Of a stretch of 64,000 nt of DNA, positions 53,001 to 58,198 are shown piece after piece (position 1 is the first letter of the stretch; each line of letters begins with the position of its first letter). Below the pieces are notes generated by a model that worked only from the letters and a program-made list of their open reading frames with translations, was not told where the DNA came from and made no database searches. The position numbers and the translations under genes were made by a program. Source of the stretch: CBDESN01 sp965242495 (GTDB lineage: Bacteria > Pseudomonadota > Alphaproteobacteria > MPNO01); NCBI GenBank assembly GCA_965242495.1, contig OZ251446.1:2356001-2420000 (forward strand), read 5' to 3'.

Positions 53001-56000
53001 GCCGCGGATCGTATCCGTGACGAGGACGACCACGCCGTCATTGTCGATCATCGCCTGCGTAAGACGGATCGTCCTGGACCAGCCGCCGCCGGCGGCGAGG
53101 CGGCAAGTGGCGCCCTCGGTCGGCGCGGGGCCGGGACTTCTCTGACTGACCGTCCTGTAAGCGCACGCCCAGACCTGTCGCCGCGACGCGTCCTCCGCAG
53201 GCGGCGCGGTAACGGCGATCGTTTGCGGGGCGGTCTTGCCCAGCAGCGACGCCGTGGTGACGTCATAATTGTGCCCCTGTCCCCAACGCCTGTCGTTCCC
53301 CGTCGGCGTTCCGCTCTCGTTGTCGGTAATCGTCAGCGTCACGCTCGCCGGGTCCGCCACCCCATGGCCGCCCGCCGCCGCGCCCGTCACCGTCACGGTC
53401 TTGTTCGCCGCCACGTCATTGTTCACCGCGGTGATCGTCACCACGCCCGCGCTCGCGGTCGCGCCCGCCGCGATGGTCAGCGCCTTGTTCGCGCTCAGCG
53501 CGTAGTCGGCCGCCGCCGCGCCCGTCCCCGGCGCCGCCGCCACCGTGACCGTCGCCGCCGCGCCGGACTTGCCCGACAGCGTCGCCGTCACCGTCGCCAC
53601 CCCGCCGCCTTCCGAGATCGACGCCGGAGACAGCGCCAGCGTCACCGTCGGCGTCGCCTCGTCGTCGACGATGGTGAGGGTCGCGGCGGCCGGGTCCGCC
53701 GCGCCGCGCCCGCCCGTGGTCGCGCCCGAGACCCGCACCCTCCCGTCCGGCCCGTCTACGTCGTTGTCGCCGGCCGTGATCGTCACCACGCCCGCGCTCG
53801 CGGTCTGCCCCGCCGCGAAGGTCAGGGTCCTGGTCGCGCTCAGGCCGAAGTCGCCCGCGACCGCCGGCGCCACCGGGCTCGCCGACACCGTGACGATCAC
53901 CGCTTCGCTCGACGGATGCGAGAGCGCCGCGGTCACCGCCGCGCTGTCCGCCCCGCCCTCGTCGAGCGACGCCCGCGACAACCGGAGCGTCACCATCGGC
54001 GGCGCGTCGTCGTCCTCCAGCGTCAGCGTCGTGTCCGCCAGACCCGTCAATCCGTTGCCGCCCACGACCACGCCCGCGACCGTCACCGACTTGTCCGGCG
54101 AATCCGTGTCGTCGCCCCGCCCCGTCACCGTCACCGCGCCCGCGCTCGTCGTGGCCCCCGCCGCGATGGTCAGCTTCGTTCCCGTCTGCGTGAAGTCGCC
54201 CGGAACCGCGTTCGTCCCCGCGGTCGCCGTCACCGTCACCGTGGCCGGCGCGCTCGACGCCCCCGACAGCCGCGCCGTCACCGTCGACACCCCGCCCGTC
54301 TCCGAAACCGACGCCGGCGACAGAACCAGGGTAAGCGTCGGCTGCGTCTCGTCGTCGGTCAGCGTCAGCGTCGCCCCGGTCACCGCGCTCGCGCCCCGGT
54401 CGTTGGCCATGCCGGCCGTCACCGTCGTCGCGCGCCCGCCGCCGCCTTCGTAGACGTCGTTGTCCACCGCCGTGATCAACGCCGTGTCCGCCGCGTTCGC
54501 CGTCTGCCCCGCGGCGATGACGATGGCGGCGTCCGAACCCACCGTGTAGAACCCGGAAACCGCCGTCACCGTGATCGTCGTCGCCGCGTTCGAGGCCGGG
54601 CTCAGCGTCGCGGTCACCGTGGCCTCGCCGCCGTTCTCGGAAATCGACGCGGGCGACACCGCAAGCGTCACCCCCGGCGCGTCGTCGTCGTCCGCGACGG
54701 TGAGCGTGAGGCTCCTCGGGTCCGCGACCCCGCGCCCGCCCGCGGCCGCGCCGGAGATCGTCGCCGTCTTGTCCGGCGCATCCGCCCCGTTGTCGACCGC
54801 CGTGATCTCCACCACCCCCACGCTCGCCATATCCCCCGCCGCGATGGTCAGCGTCCTGTTCGCGCTCAGGCCGAAGTCGCTTGCCGCCGCCGGCGGCGTC
54901 GGCGACACCGACACCGCGACCTCCACCGCCTCCCCCGAGGGGTGGGAGAGGGCCGCGGTCACCGTCGCGACGTTGCCCGCCCCGCTCTCGACGATGGTCG
55001 CGGACGAAAGCGCCAGCGTCACCGTCGGCAGCGCGTCGTCGTCCAGGATGGTCAGCGTCGCCGCCGCCGGGTCCGCGATGCCGTTGCCGCCCGCCGCCTG
55101 CCCGGAGACCGTCACCCGCTTGTCCGCCGAATCCGCCGTGTCCGGCTCCGCCGTCACCGTCACCGCGCCCGCGCTCGCCGTATTCCCCGCCGCGATGGTC
55201 AGCGTGTTCGCGCTCGACAGCGTGTAGTCGTCCGCCGCCGCGTTCGTCCCCGGCGCCGCGGACACCGTGACCGTCACCGCTGCGCTCGACGCCCCCGAAA
55301 GCGTCGCCGTCACCGACGAAACCCCGCCCGCCTCCGCGATCGACGCCCGCGACAGCGCCAGCCGCGCCGTGGGCGTCGCCTCGTCGTCGGCCAGGGTGAG
55401 CGTCAGGCTCGCCGGGTCCGCGACGCCGTTGCCGCCCGTCGCCGCGCCCGTGACCGTCACCCGCTTGTCCGGCGAATCCACCGCGTTGTCGTTCGCCGTG
55501 ATCGTCACCGTCCCCGCGCTCGCCGTGGCGTTGGCCGCGATGGTCAGGGTCGTTCCCGTCAACGTGTAATCGCCCACCGCCGCGCCGGACGAAGACACCG
55601 CCGCCGCCGACACCGTCACCGTCACCGCCTGGCTGGAGGTTCCCGACAGCGCCGCCGTCACCGTCGCCGCCCCGCCGTTCTCCGAGACCGACGACGACGA
55701 CAGCACCAGCGACACCGTGGGCGCGCCGTCGTCGTCGCGGATGGCGAGCGTCGCGTCCGGCGGGTCCGCCGCTCCGGGGCTGCCCGACGCCGTCGCCGAG
55801 ACCGTCACGCCCTTGTCCGCCGAATCCACGGCGTTGGGGTTCGCCGTCACCGTCACCTGCCCCGAACTCACCGTCGCCCCCGCCGCGACGGTGAGCGTGT
55901 TCGCGCTCGACAGCGTGTAATCGCCCACCGCCGCGCCCGTCCCCGGCGCCGCCGCCGTCGTCAGCGTCACCGCCGCCGCCGAGGGGTTGGAGAGCGTCGC

Positions 56001-57566
56001 CGTCACCGTCGCCACGCCGCCCGTCTCCGAGATCGAGGCCGGGGTCAGGACCAGGGCCGACGTCGGCTGCGCGTCGTCGTCGGTAATGGACAGCGTCAGG
56101 CTCGACGGCGCCAACACCAGCCCGTGCCCCCCGGCCACCCGCCCGCTCACCGTCGCGCTCTTGTCCGTCGAGTCGATGGCGTCGTCCACCGCCGTGATCG
56201 TCACCACCCCCGCGCTCGCCGTGGCGTTGGCCGCGATGGTCAGCGTCCGGTCCGCGCTCAACGCGAAGCCGCCATCGGCGGCGAGGGCCGCATAGACCGA
56301 CGTCGCCGCCACCGTCACCGTGATCGCCTCGCCCGAGGTCCCGCCTCTCAGGCGCGCCGTCACCGTGGCCGCATTGCCCGCCCCGCTCTCGGCGATCGCG
56401 CCCGCACGCCCCCCGTCCGGCTCCGACAGCGCCAGCGACAGCACCGGCGTCGGGTCGTCGTCCGTGATCGTACCCACGCCGGTGGACGCGCTCCCCAGCG
56501 TCGCCCCGGAGGGGTTGCTCAGCGCGATGCGGATCGTCTCGTTCGGCTCGTCCAGCGCGTCGCCCGTCGCCGTCACCGTGACGGTCTTGCTCGTCTCCGC
56601 CGCGGCGAAGGTCAGCGTGTCGCCGGCGAACGCCGTGTAGTCGGTCCCCGACGACGCCGTGCCCGGGTCCGCCGCCGCCGCGTAGTCCACCGTCACCTGC
56701 CGCCCCGGCGCACGGTTCAGGCTCACCTCGTAGTCCAGGGCCGCAGTCTCGCCCGCCGCCCCTTCCGTCACGCTCGGCGAGGAGATGGAGAAGCTGAGGC
56801 CCTGAATCTCGATGGAGAAGCGCAGCTCCGCCTTGTCGCCGTCGCCGTCCGTCGCCACCAGCGTGTAGTTCGCCGCGGCCTGCGCCGTGGTGGGCGCGCC
56901 GGAAAGCGTCCGCGTCGCCGCGGCGAAGGCCAGCCCGTCCGGCAGCGCCTCCTTGACGCTATAGGTCACGCCGCCGTCGCCCTGCGTCGCCGCCGGCAGC
57001 TGCTGCGAGACCGCGTTGCTCCTGACCCAGCTATAGGCGGGGCTGGCCGTCGAACCGAAGGTCGGCGTGGTCTGCCGCCCGCGCACCTTGTGGCCGGGAT
57101 CGTTCGGGATCGCCCCGAAATCCCGGTTCACCCGGTTGTCGCCGCCGCCGAGCCCGGAGGTGTGGAAGCGCAAGCTGCCGGTCTTGCCGCCGCCCATCGG
57201 GTTCGCCGGGAAGGAGATGCCGTCGCCGTCCCAGTCGCTCTCCTGCACCGCATAGCTGAAATCGAGCTTGTCCCAGAGGTTGGAGTCCGCGCCGTTGAAG
57301 GTCGGGTTGCTCGCGCGGCGCGTGTTGGCCCCGATGCGGATGTCCAGATGCAGGTTCCCGGTGATCACCGTGCCCAGCCGGTTGGTGAAATCCACCCTCA
57401 CGGTGATCGTGTCGTTGGTCCCGAACGCCCCGTTCTTGCCATAGGTCTTGTCCGCGCCCGGACTCGACGTGATCGAGATCGACTCGATTCCCGCGTCGGT
57501 GGAGTGCGCCGGCGCCGCGGCAAGCATCGCCAGCGCCGCCGGCAAAACCCCCGCGACCGCCCTCAT
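38094..57566 (-). CDS. Giant autotransporter-like adhesin, N-terminal segment (frameshifted at its 3' end)
   Basis: About 6,490 codons from ATG at 57566. The start gives a signal peptide (MRAVAGVLPAALAMLAAAPA, then HSTDA; cleavage probably after residue ~22). Residues ~25-160 are a SwmB-like module ending SDWDGDGISFPANP, followed by a He_PIG module (YSVKEALPDGLAFAAATRTL, VATDGDGDKAEL) and Calx-beta repeats (SISSPSVTEGAAG, DALDEPNETI). The rest is mostly ~100-residue Calx-beta-like repeats ending in DDD/DDE, interrupted by a unique insert (~1417-1543) and a second head with FnIII (~3976-4518). The segment ends at 38094 by frameshift in mid-repeat. With the C-terminal segment it makes one ~13,490-residue gene of 40,469 bp. 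Expected role: Ca2+-stabilised surface adhesion fibre (inferred from domain families). Confidence 0.87.
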   Translation of the reverse strand: MRAVAGVLPAALAMLAAAPAHSTDAGIESISITSSPGADKTYGKNGAFGTNDTITVRVDFTNRLGTVITGNLHLDIRIGANTRRASNPTFNGADSNLWDKLDFSYAVQESDWDGDGISFPANPMGGGKTGSLRFHTSGLGGGDNRVNRDFGAIPNDPGHKVRGRQTTPTFGSTASPAYSWVRSNAVSQQLPAATQGDGGVTYSVKEALPDGLAFAAATRTLSGAPTTAQAAANYTLVATDGDGDKAELRFSIEIQGLSFSISSPSVTEGAAGETAALDYEVSLNRAPGRQVTVDYAAAADPGTASSGTDYTAFAGDTLTFAAAETSKTVTVTATGDALDEPNETIRIALSNPSGATLGSASTGVGTITDDDPTPVLSLALSEPDGGRAGAIAESGAGNAATVTARLRGGTSGEAITVTVAATSVYAALAADGGFALSADRTLTIAANATASAGVVTITAVDDAIDSTDKSATVSGRVAGGHGLVLAPSSLTLSITDDDAQPTSALVLTPASISETGGVATVTATLSNPSAAAVTLTTAAAPGTGAAVGDYTLSSANTLTVAAGATVSSGQVTVTANPNAVDSADKGVTVSATASGSPGAADPPDATLAIRDDDGAPTVSLVLSSSSVSENGGAATVTAALSGTSSQAVTVTVSAAAVSSSGAAVGDYTLTGTTLTIAANATASAGTVTITANDNAVDSPDKRVTVTGAATGGNGVADPASLTLTLADDEATPTARLALSRASIAEAGGVSSVTATLSGASSAAVTVTVSAAPGTNAAADDYTLSSANTLTIAAGNTASAGAVTVTAEPDTADSADKRVTVSGQAAGGNGIADPAAATLTILDDDALPTVTLALSSATIVESGAGNVATVTAALSHPSGEAVEVAVSVSPTPPAAASDFGLSANRTLTIAAGDMASVGVVEITAVDNGADAPDKTATISGAAAGGRGVADPRSLTLTVADDDDAPGVTLAVSPASISENGGEATVTATLSPASNAATTITVTAVSGFYTVGSDAAIVIAAGQTANAADTALITAVDNDVYEGGGGRATTVTAGMANDRGASAVTGATLTLTDDETQPTLTLVLSPASVSETGGVSTVTARLSGASSAPATVTVTATAGTNAVPGDFTQTGTKLTIAAGATTSAGAVTVTGRGDDTDSPDKSVTVAGVVVGGNGLTGLADTTLTLEDDDAPPMVTLRLSRASLDEGGADSAAVTAALSHPSSEAVIVTVSASPVAPAVAGDFGLSATRTLTFAAGQTASAGVVTITAGDNDVDGPDGRVRVSGATTGGRGAADPAAATLTIVDDEATPTVTLALSPASISEGGGVATVTATLSGKSGAAATVTVAAAPGTGAAAADYALSANKALTIAAGATASAGVVTITAVNNDVAANKTVTVTGAAAGGHGVADPASVTLTITDNESGTPTGNDRRWGQGHNYDVTTASLLGKTAPQTIAVTAPPAEDASRRQVWACAYRTVSQRSPGPAPTEGATCRLAAGGGWSRTIRLTQAMIDNDGVVVLVTDTIRGGQGGNQTNFFYAEWVPIVALPKATLSLSSAAIWENAGVSTVTATLDKAAVSAATLTVSVSPAPPALAGDAALSASAALTFAAGATASAGAVTITGVDNAVDAPDRRVTVRASASDDVRAPPAATLTLRDDDDPPTPVLTASPASISESGGVATVTAALSHPSSAATTVTVSAAAGAHAAAADFTQTGATLTIPAGRTESTGVVTVTAVGNAADSPDKRVEVSGTAGNRRGVSAVTEATFAITDDDTTPTAALAVMPASIAETGGVATVTATLSHRSSEPVTITVSASPGSGTDFTLSAANTLTIAAGATASAGAVTITANDDDADSPDKRVEVSGAASGGLGVADPAPVTLAIRDDDGAPQASLALSSSSISENGGTATLTVALSSAAAADVRVLITVTPNANVAGYRAVGVGGQTGTGLTIAAGRTASTEAVVFTGLDDDVDAPNRELRIEGRVPSGSGVPAHGAKDAFLVLVDDEPTPSVSLALSSSSISETGGEATVTATLSGESSEAVTVTVSAVPGAGAAARDFTLSAARTLTIAAGSTASVGLATVTAVGNAAVTPDKRVQVRGAVAGGNGAAKPNPVTLILEDDDARPTASLVLSSSSISETGGKATVTAALSYPAREAVTITVSATEVAPATSGDFTLSSPATLTIAAGNTTSAGLVTVTAVGNDDDAADKKVTVSGAAAGGGVADPADAALTLLDDDGPPTLALVLSPASVPEAGGVSTVTAALSGAASAAVTVTVTAAPGTGAAARDFTLSSPATLTVAAGSTASAGVVTVTANDNAADSPGGTVTVSGAASGGGAADPADAALALLDDDDPPGVALSASPASISEAGGVTTVSAALSHPSSAVTTVTVASLSGAYAVDPSTAQIVIQAGRTENPADTATLTAVDDAIDEPDRQVTVAGAAANDQGAGGVTGAVLAITDDEETPTVTLTLAPASVAENGGVSTVSATLSGASSEAVTVTVTPVAGAYAQGADAVIVIAAGSTATTDKATVEAVDNADYEGAAGRSVTVTGAASSGLGANPVTGAALTLTDDDDPPAVTLAVNPASVAEAGGAATVSATLAHASVEAVTVTVTPVAGAYTTGSDAEIVIAAGQTAGGDDTATVAAVDNDVHEGGAGRSVTVTGRAASGPGAGAVTGAALMLTDDDALPTLTLALEPASISESGGAATVTAALSHPSGAAVTVTVAAAPGTGAAAADFDLSAAKTLTIAAGSTTSAGAVTVTANGNDVDSPDKAVTVSGAAVGGNGVAAPSDVTLTLTDDEILPTVTLALSSSSIGENGGVASVTAALSGASSEAVTVTVAAAPGSYAAARDFTLSAARTLTVAAGGTASAGAVTVTANNNGLDSPNKQVTISGAVTGGNGAADAADATLTINDDDRTPTVTLFSPTDAGWEGHSGAARRPGGFTYTQAGQLNFVLQMDGASELPITFTLGASGAATAGLDYTSLVGRVVTVPPGRTSLSFHVTVLDDDIDESLYESVNLRLANPVNANVRDWTANTQIRDDDDAAGLTVVESQGSTRTGEAGTTDSFTVALSSEPTAAVTVAASIPSGSSGEGELSVDGGGTWGSSGTLSFSATNWSVAQEVRVRGVDDDADDGDASYAVTLNPDSAADANYRGLGNVTVSVTNLDDDAAGLTVVESQGSTRTSERETTDSFTVALSSAPTAAVTVAVESGNASEGLVSVAGGSTAATAALTFDATTWSTAQTVTVHGQNDGPANPVDGDVSYVITLDPDSAAATATPPGDAGYRDLASSEVRAANLDDDGARVSLHLSSARIAEDGGQAGAATVTARLPLPLPTAMTVTVTAAPVAPAVAGDFTLSAATTLTLKMGQTASEGVVTVAAVNDQVDGPDKQVTISASAASDANTQAVLPLTLTIADDDATPEVTLTVAPASISEVGGVASVSATLSRASSAATTVTVTPKPGAWTVGPDATIAIAAGATAAASDMARLVAVDNLRDDDARQETVTATVANDHSSPAGAGGVTGATLTLTDNDNQPDLALTDAASVSEGDAGDAMPGTLTFTARLGVVSGKQVTVDYADAGAGTATSGTDYTALASGTLTFAPGDRSKDVVVTVTGDAGHEADETVILTLSNATNATLSGATGTGLIVDDDTRPTLAIGAARVTEGDAGQATLSFPVTLSIASGQTVTVSYAEGSGGTATAGVDYTALAPGALTFAPGETAGTIAVTVAGDALDEVDETVVVTLSDAVNAALGTATATGAIADDDPSPTLSISSPSVTEGDTGQAALSFAVTLDAVSGRRVTVAWADAGAGTATSGTDYAALAGGTLTFAPGQTRKTIAAAVEGDTLDEAHETLRLTLSNPSGATLGSASTGIGAIRDDDPTPSLAIDSPEVGEGGTLTFTVTLSAASGRQVTAAYAEGTGGTATAGADYTALAPGTLTFAAGETAKTIGVAAWSDTRSEADETVVVVLSGPVNATLGMATGTGTIADDSQPSFAVSQVARTLGINRTFPTFSLPAATGGNGALTYAMATLPAGLRYTAPGAQDTHGGRITGRPTQTRGATVYRLTATDRDGDVATLNVSIAVSVNPGVEELRITNDRGAALANFRTGDFILFAFYFDAAIATPSAGIGLKFKIGDNDREAEAATFYDTNPGELTFQYQVQASDWDGDGITIPRHPFRLFFDANAGVTGYIVADGGPYHNTPAILDLDVRAPISFTNRPPRINDRAPSFGSATVAAKSFVKGSRVWADDPALPAASFPTPGAGETATDVNSSLTYSLTPALPAGLAFDAAARRITGAPTAAAAAATYRLTATDVDGDRATLTFSLTVEEDARPAFAADAPAGYAWTEDAAVSELLPAASGGNPPLSYALSGPGSAATLSLPPGLEFDLDGTGTCGAARTVCGTPTAAAGAAAWTLTATDRDGDPGSLAFTMTIAPRAPDRVTGVTTTPAVDALRVDWTAAAKADGYKVQWRSGSESYDPATRQAAVTGGATTAYTITGLAAGADTVVRVISTRTGAPDGPASLEAAGRPTDVSLALSRTTIEEDAGAAADARAAAVTARLAAALSEATTVTVSARAGTNAAADDFTQTGTTLTIAAGATASTGTVTIAAVDDEVDSIVDSSVAGKQVTVSGVSSGNGNPAALTLTVTEDDAAGLALAPALPADANDPWFTLAEGGTATFTVALASEPTANATVEVSSGDDSEGLLSSGGSAPAAATTLTFTPGNWMTAQTVTLTGATDGAVDGAVDYRLTLDPDGASSDAYDKLASTVAKARTTDVDAAGLVVSQGAVTVAEDETETFTLALASKPAADVTVTIASGNPAELRVGKIRGGWADAQTLTFTPGNWMTAQTVGVLARDDRVDEDDEQTAFTLDAASTGDADYDGLADVIVTVTTTDDDPSPSVAIGQARVSEGGAALSFPVTLAFIPGLMGVTASEREATVDYADAGAGTATSGADYTALAAGALTFAAGETSKTIDVAVTDDALDEASETVVVELTGAAGLTLSSTAATATGTIDDDDPAPVVSIAGASASEGDDPAALSFAVTLDAASGRQTTVDYAEGTGGTATAGTDYTALAAGALTFAAGATAGTIDVAVTQDVADEPDETVVVALTGAAALTLSSTAATATGTIADDDDPPTLSISSPGVAEDVGTLSFTVTPDVVSGKQVTVGYADAGTGTAASGVDYTAIAAGTLTLAPGAASGSIEVAVTDDALNEADETIVVSLSGAVDASVAPGTASGAATIADNDAITAQLAVSPASISEDGGVTTVTATMTPRSTDAVTITVAPDADFTLAGATLTIAAGATASTGVVTATANDNAADAPDNSVTVTGQASGGNGAVTVAGATLTVTDDDGAPQAVLTATPSTIDEAGGVATVTASLSHPSSAATTVTVIVNLGKDTHNDDYTLTGAKLTIAAGATASTGRVTLTAVENTDTEDKLVVLTGAAANDQGVTIISNDQDADAPTVRIRDNDGPAVATLMLSATSIAEAGGRATVTASLSKAVTTAVTVHVTVANSVSPEDKDGFKLSTNSSLTIAAGATASTGSVWVAGVADNVDAADRVLSVSGAVAASSGVENPLSVTLTIVDDDATPEVTLAVAPGSVSEAGGAATVTATLSHPSGAATTVTVTPVAGGYAVGDATIVIAAGGTSNKDDEATVTATDDDVHQGSAGRSVTVTASVANAVGADDEVTGASLTLNDDDAAPQATLALTPTTVSEAGGAATVTAALSRPSTLAATLTVAAAAGTNAQARDFTLSAARTLTFAAGRTASAGRVTVTAVDDDQDGPAKQVTLTATAAGPAGMPDAPAVTLSLADDDAAPTARLVLSRSSISEAGGVATVTAALSHPSSSATTVTVQAAAGTNAAPGDFTLSAARTLTIVAGGTASAGQVTVAANDNDVHGAAKEVTVSGSMTNDHSFPGGTGAVAAATLTIADDEAAPTVTLALQPATIAEAGGVATVTATLSGASPAATTITLTPLAGAYGVGSDAVIVIAAGATANASDTATVTAVDNDAHEGGAGRNVTVTASVANDVAAGNVAGAALTLTDDDSLPTVALAVSPLSIAESGGQATVTASLSHPSGEAVTVTVTSAPGAGAASGDFTQTGATLTIAAGATASSGAVTITANDNGRDEPDGNVSVAVTVSGAAAGGNGVADPADVELAIVDDDGAPQVALALSSASVTEGGGAATVTASLSPAASAAVTVRVTVAAVPPAAAADLSLSASTSLVFAAGATASAGVVTVAAADDALDEADEAATVSGAASGGGALDPPALTLAVLDDDDPPTVAIAAASVAEGAAGATATLSLPVTLDAASGKRVTVEYAEDTGGTATAGTDYTALASGSLTFAAGETSRTVDVTVTGDAADEPDETVKVILSAPVNATLGTAAATGTITDDEAKPTATLALSSASITENGGVSTVTAALSHPSSEAVTLTVSAAPVAASGAAAADFDLSAANTLTIAAGSTASAGAVTVAAVDNPADAPDRRVRVSARAAGGLGVAAPPTRS
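38100..38120 (-). other. Single-base frameshift site inside the giant adhesin gene
   Basis: Upstream of here the N-terminal frame runs RVSARAAGGLGVAAPP and then hits TGA at 38094. The repeat consensus predicts GGxGVAAPADAxLTLxDDE. Restoring one G or C in the GGCGGCGCCGCC tract at about 38,105-38,117 joins the two frames precisely and yields LTLADDEALPTLTLVLSPSS. The equivalent site in other repeats (for example 35290-35320, GCCGGCGCCGCCACC) carries the extra base. Confidence 0.85.
44012..45640 (-). other. Second 'head' inside the giant adhesin: He_PIG, SwmB-like and FnIII domains
   Basis: About 543 residues interrupt the Calx-beta array. In order: a He_PIG module (LPAATGGNGALTYAMATLPA), a SwmB-like module with ITNDRGAALANFRTGD and QVQASDWDGDGITIPRHP, three more He_PIG modules (ending LTATDVDGDRATL and LTATDRDGDPGSL), and a fibronectin III domain (PDRVTGVTTTPAVDALRVDW through YTITGLAAGADTVVRV). 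The SwmB-like module resembles the N-terminal one at 57080-57490, including the SDWDGDGI turn, so this looks like the start of a formerly separate protein. Confidence 0.7.
52935..53318 (-). other. Unique non-repeat insert in the giant adhesin
   Basis: About 127 residues (~1417-1543 of the protein) that do not follow the repeat pattern: GNDRRWGQGHNYDVTTASLL, then RRQVWACAYRTVSQ, ATCRLAAGGGWSRTIRLTQA and TNFFYAEWVPIVALP. It is rich in Trp and has two Cys, unlike the Trp/Cys-poor repeats around it. It follows a repeat ending LTITDNESG and is followed by a normal repeat (LSLSSAAIWENAG). No family recognised; it could be a displayed binding domain (inference). Confidence 0.6.
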
Positions 57567-57692
57567 CGCCCCGCCATCGCTGGACGCGGGGGGAGGGGGG
57601 ACTTCAACGATGTCCGCCCGTCATGCAGGGGCGTCACAAGGCGCACCGTATCCCGTTACGCTTGTTGGAGATCCCCTGCGTGAAGTCGGAGT

Positions 57693-57779
57693 TCAGGAGC
57701 CTTTCCGGAGCCGACGGGTTCGATTGCGGATTCGGACGTCGGATGGGGCCTCCGAATGCATCGAGAACGAGCGCCACAT
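57693..57779 (-). CDS. Possible 28-residue leader peptide upstream of the giant adhesin
   Basis: ATG at 57779 is preceded on the minus strand by GGGAGGAGTGGCG, a strong ribosome site at 5-nt spacing, and lies about 40 nt downstream of a TATAAT. The frame gives MWRSFSMHSEAPSDVR followed by a basic tail and a TGA at 57693. The composition is not distinctive, and short frames of this length arise by chance. If real it would be a leader or regulatory uORF for the gene starting 127 nt further on. Confidence 0.25.
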   Translation of the reverse strand: MWRSFSMHSEAPSDVRIRNRTRRLRKGS

Positions 57780-57817
57780 CGCCACTCCTCCCACATGATA
57801 CGCCGCACGACCCGACG

Positions 57818-57823
57818 ATTATA
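57818..57823 (-). promoter_or_regulatory. -10 box (TATAAT) upstream of the giant adhesin
   Basis: A perfect TATAAT on the minus strand, 252 nt upstream of the adhesin ATG, in GC-rich DNA where it is unlikely by chance. The place of the -35 is occupied by a perfect palindrome GTCGATCGAC (57836-57845) rather than TTGACA, which could mean activator-dependent or operator-controlled transcription (inference). Confidence 0.4.
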
Positions 57824-57900
57824 CAGAGATCCCTTGTCGATCGACGACGGGAGGAAAACCCTTATTTCAGCGACGGGAGCGCGGCGCCGCGGCCGCGGTC

Positions 57901-58000
57901 CACCCCCCTCCCGACCTCCCCCCTGACAGGGGGGAGGAACGTCAACGGCCCCTCCGTCCCCCCTCTTCTCCCTCCCCCTTGCAGGGGGGGCGGGTGGGGG
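57901..58000 (-). repeat. REP-like double-hairpin repeat, copy B
   Basis: Its reverse complement aligns along its length with copy A at 16989-17080, sharing the core CGTTGACG and both hairpins. The best stem here is CTCCCCCCTG with CAGGGGGGAG, 10 bp around one base. It lies between the adhesin promoter region and the DUF262 gene. Copies A and B are inverted relative to each other and bracket the 40.5-kb gene. Confidence 0.75.
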
Positions 58001-58198
58001 GTCGCGCTGACTTGGTTCAGACACATGTGAAACATGGCCCATCGGGCCAGTCGGTCGGTCTTGCCATGGCCGGAAGCCTGCTTACGGCCATGGTTGTCCT
58101 CGGAACCACTGGGAGCGGCGAATCACCCGAAGGGCCGAAGCGCGGCGAAGGAGCCGCGAAGCGGCTTGACGCGCCATTCCACTTTGGAGCCGGCTTCG

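Larger units (their letters stand above)
57567..57900. other. Upstream region of the giant adhesin gene
   Basis: About 330 bp between the adhesin start and a REP-like repeat. It holds a -10-like TATAAT, a 10-bp palindrome and a 28-codon open frame with a strong ribosome site, each listed separately. No other gene is visible. The ATG at 57566 itself lacks a clear Shine-Dalgarno. Confidence 0.5.

Noticed and set aside
17098..57566. CRISPR-like or satellite repeats suggested by recurring GTCACCGTCACC tracts
   Set aside because: They are in-frame codons for alternating Thr/Val beta-strands of the repeats, with no uniform spacers; they are coding periodicity.
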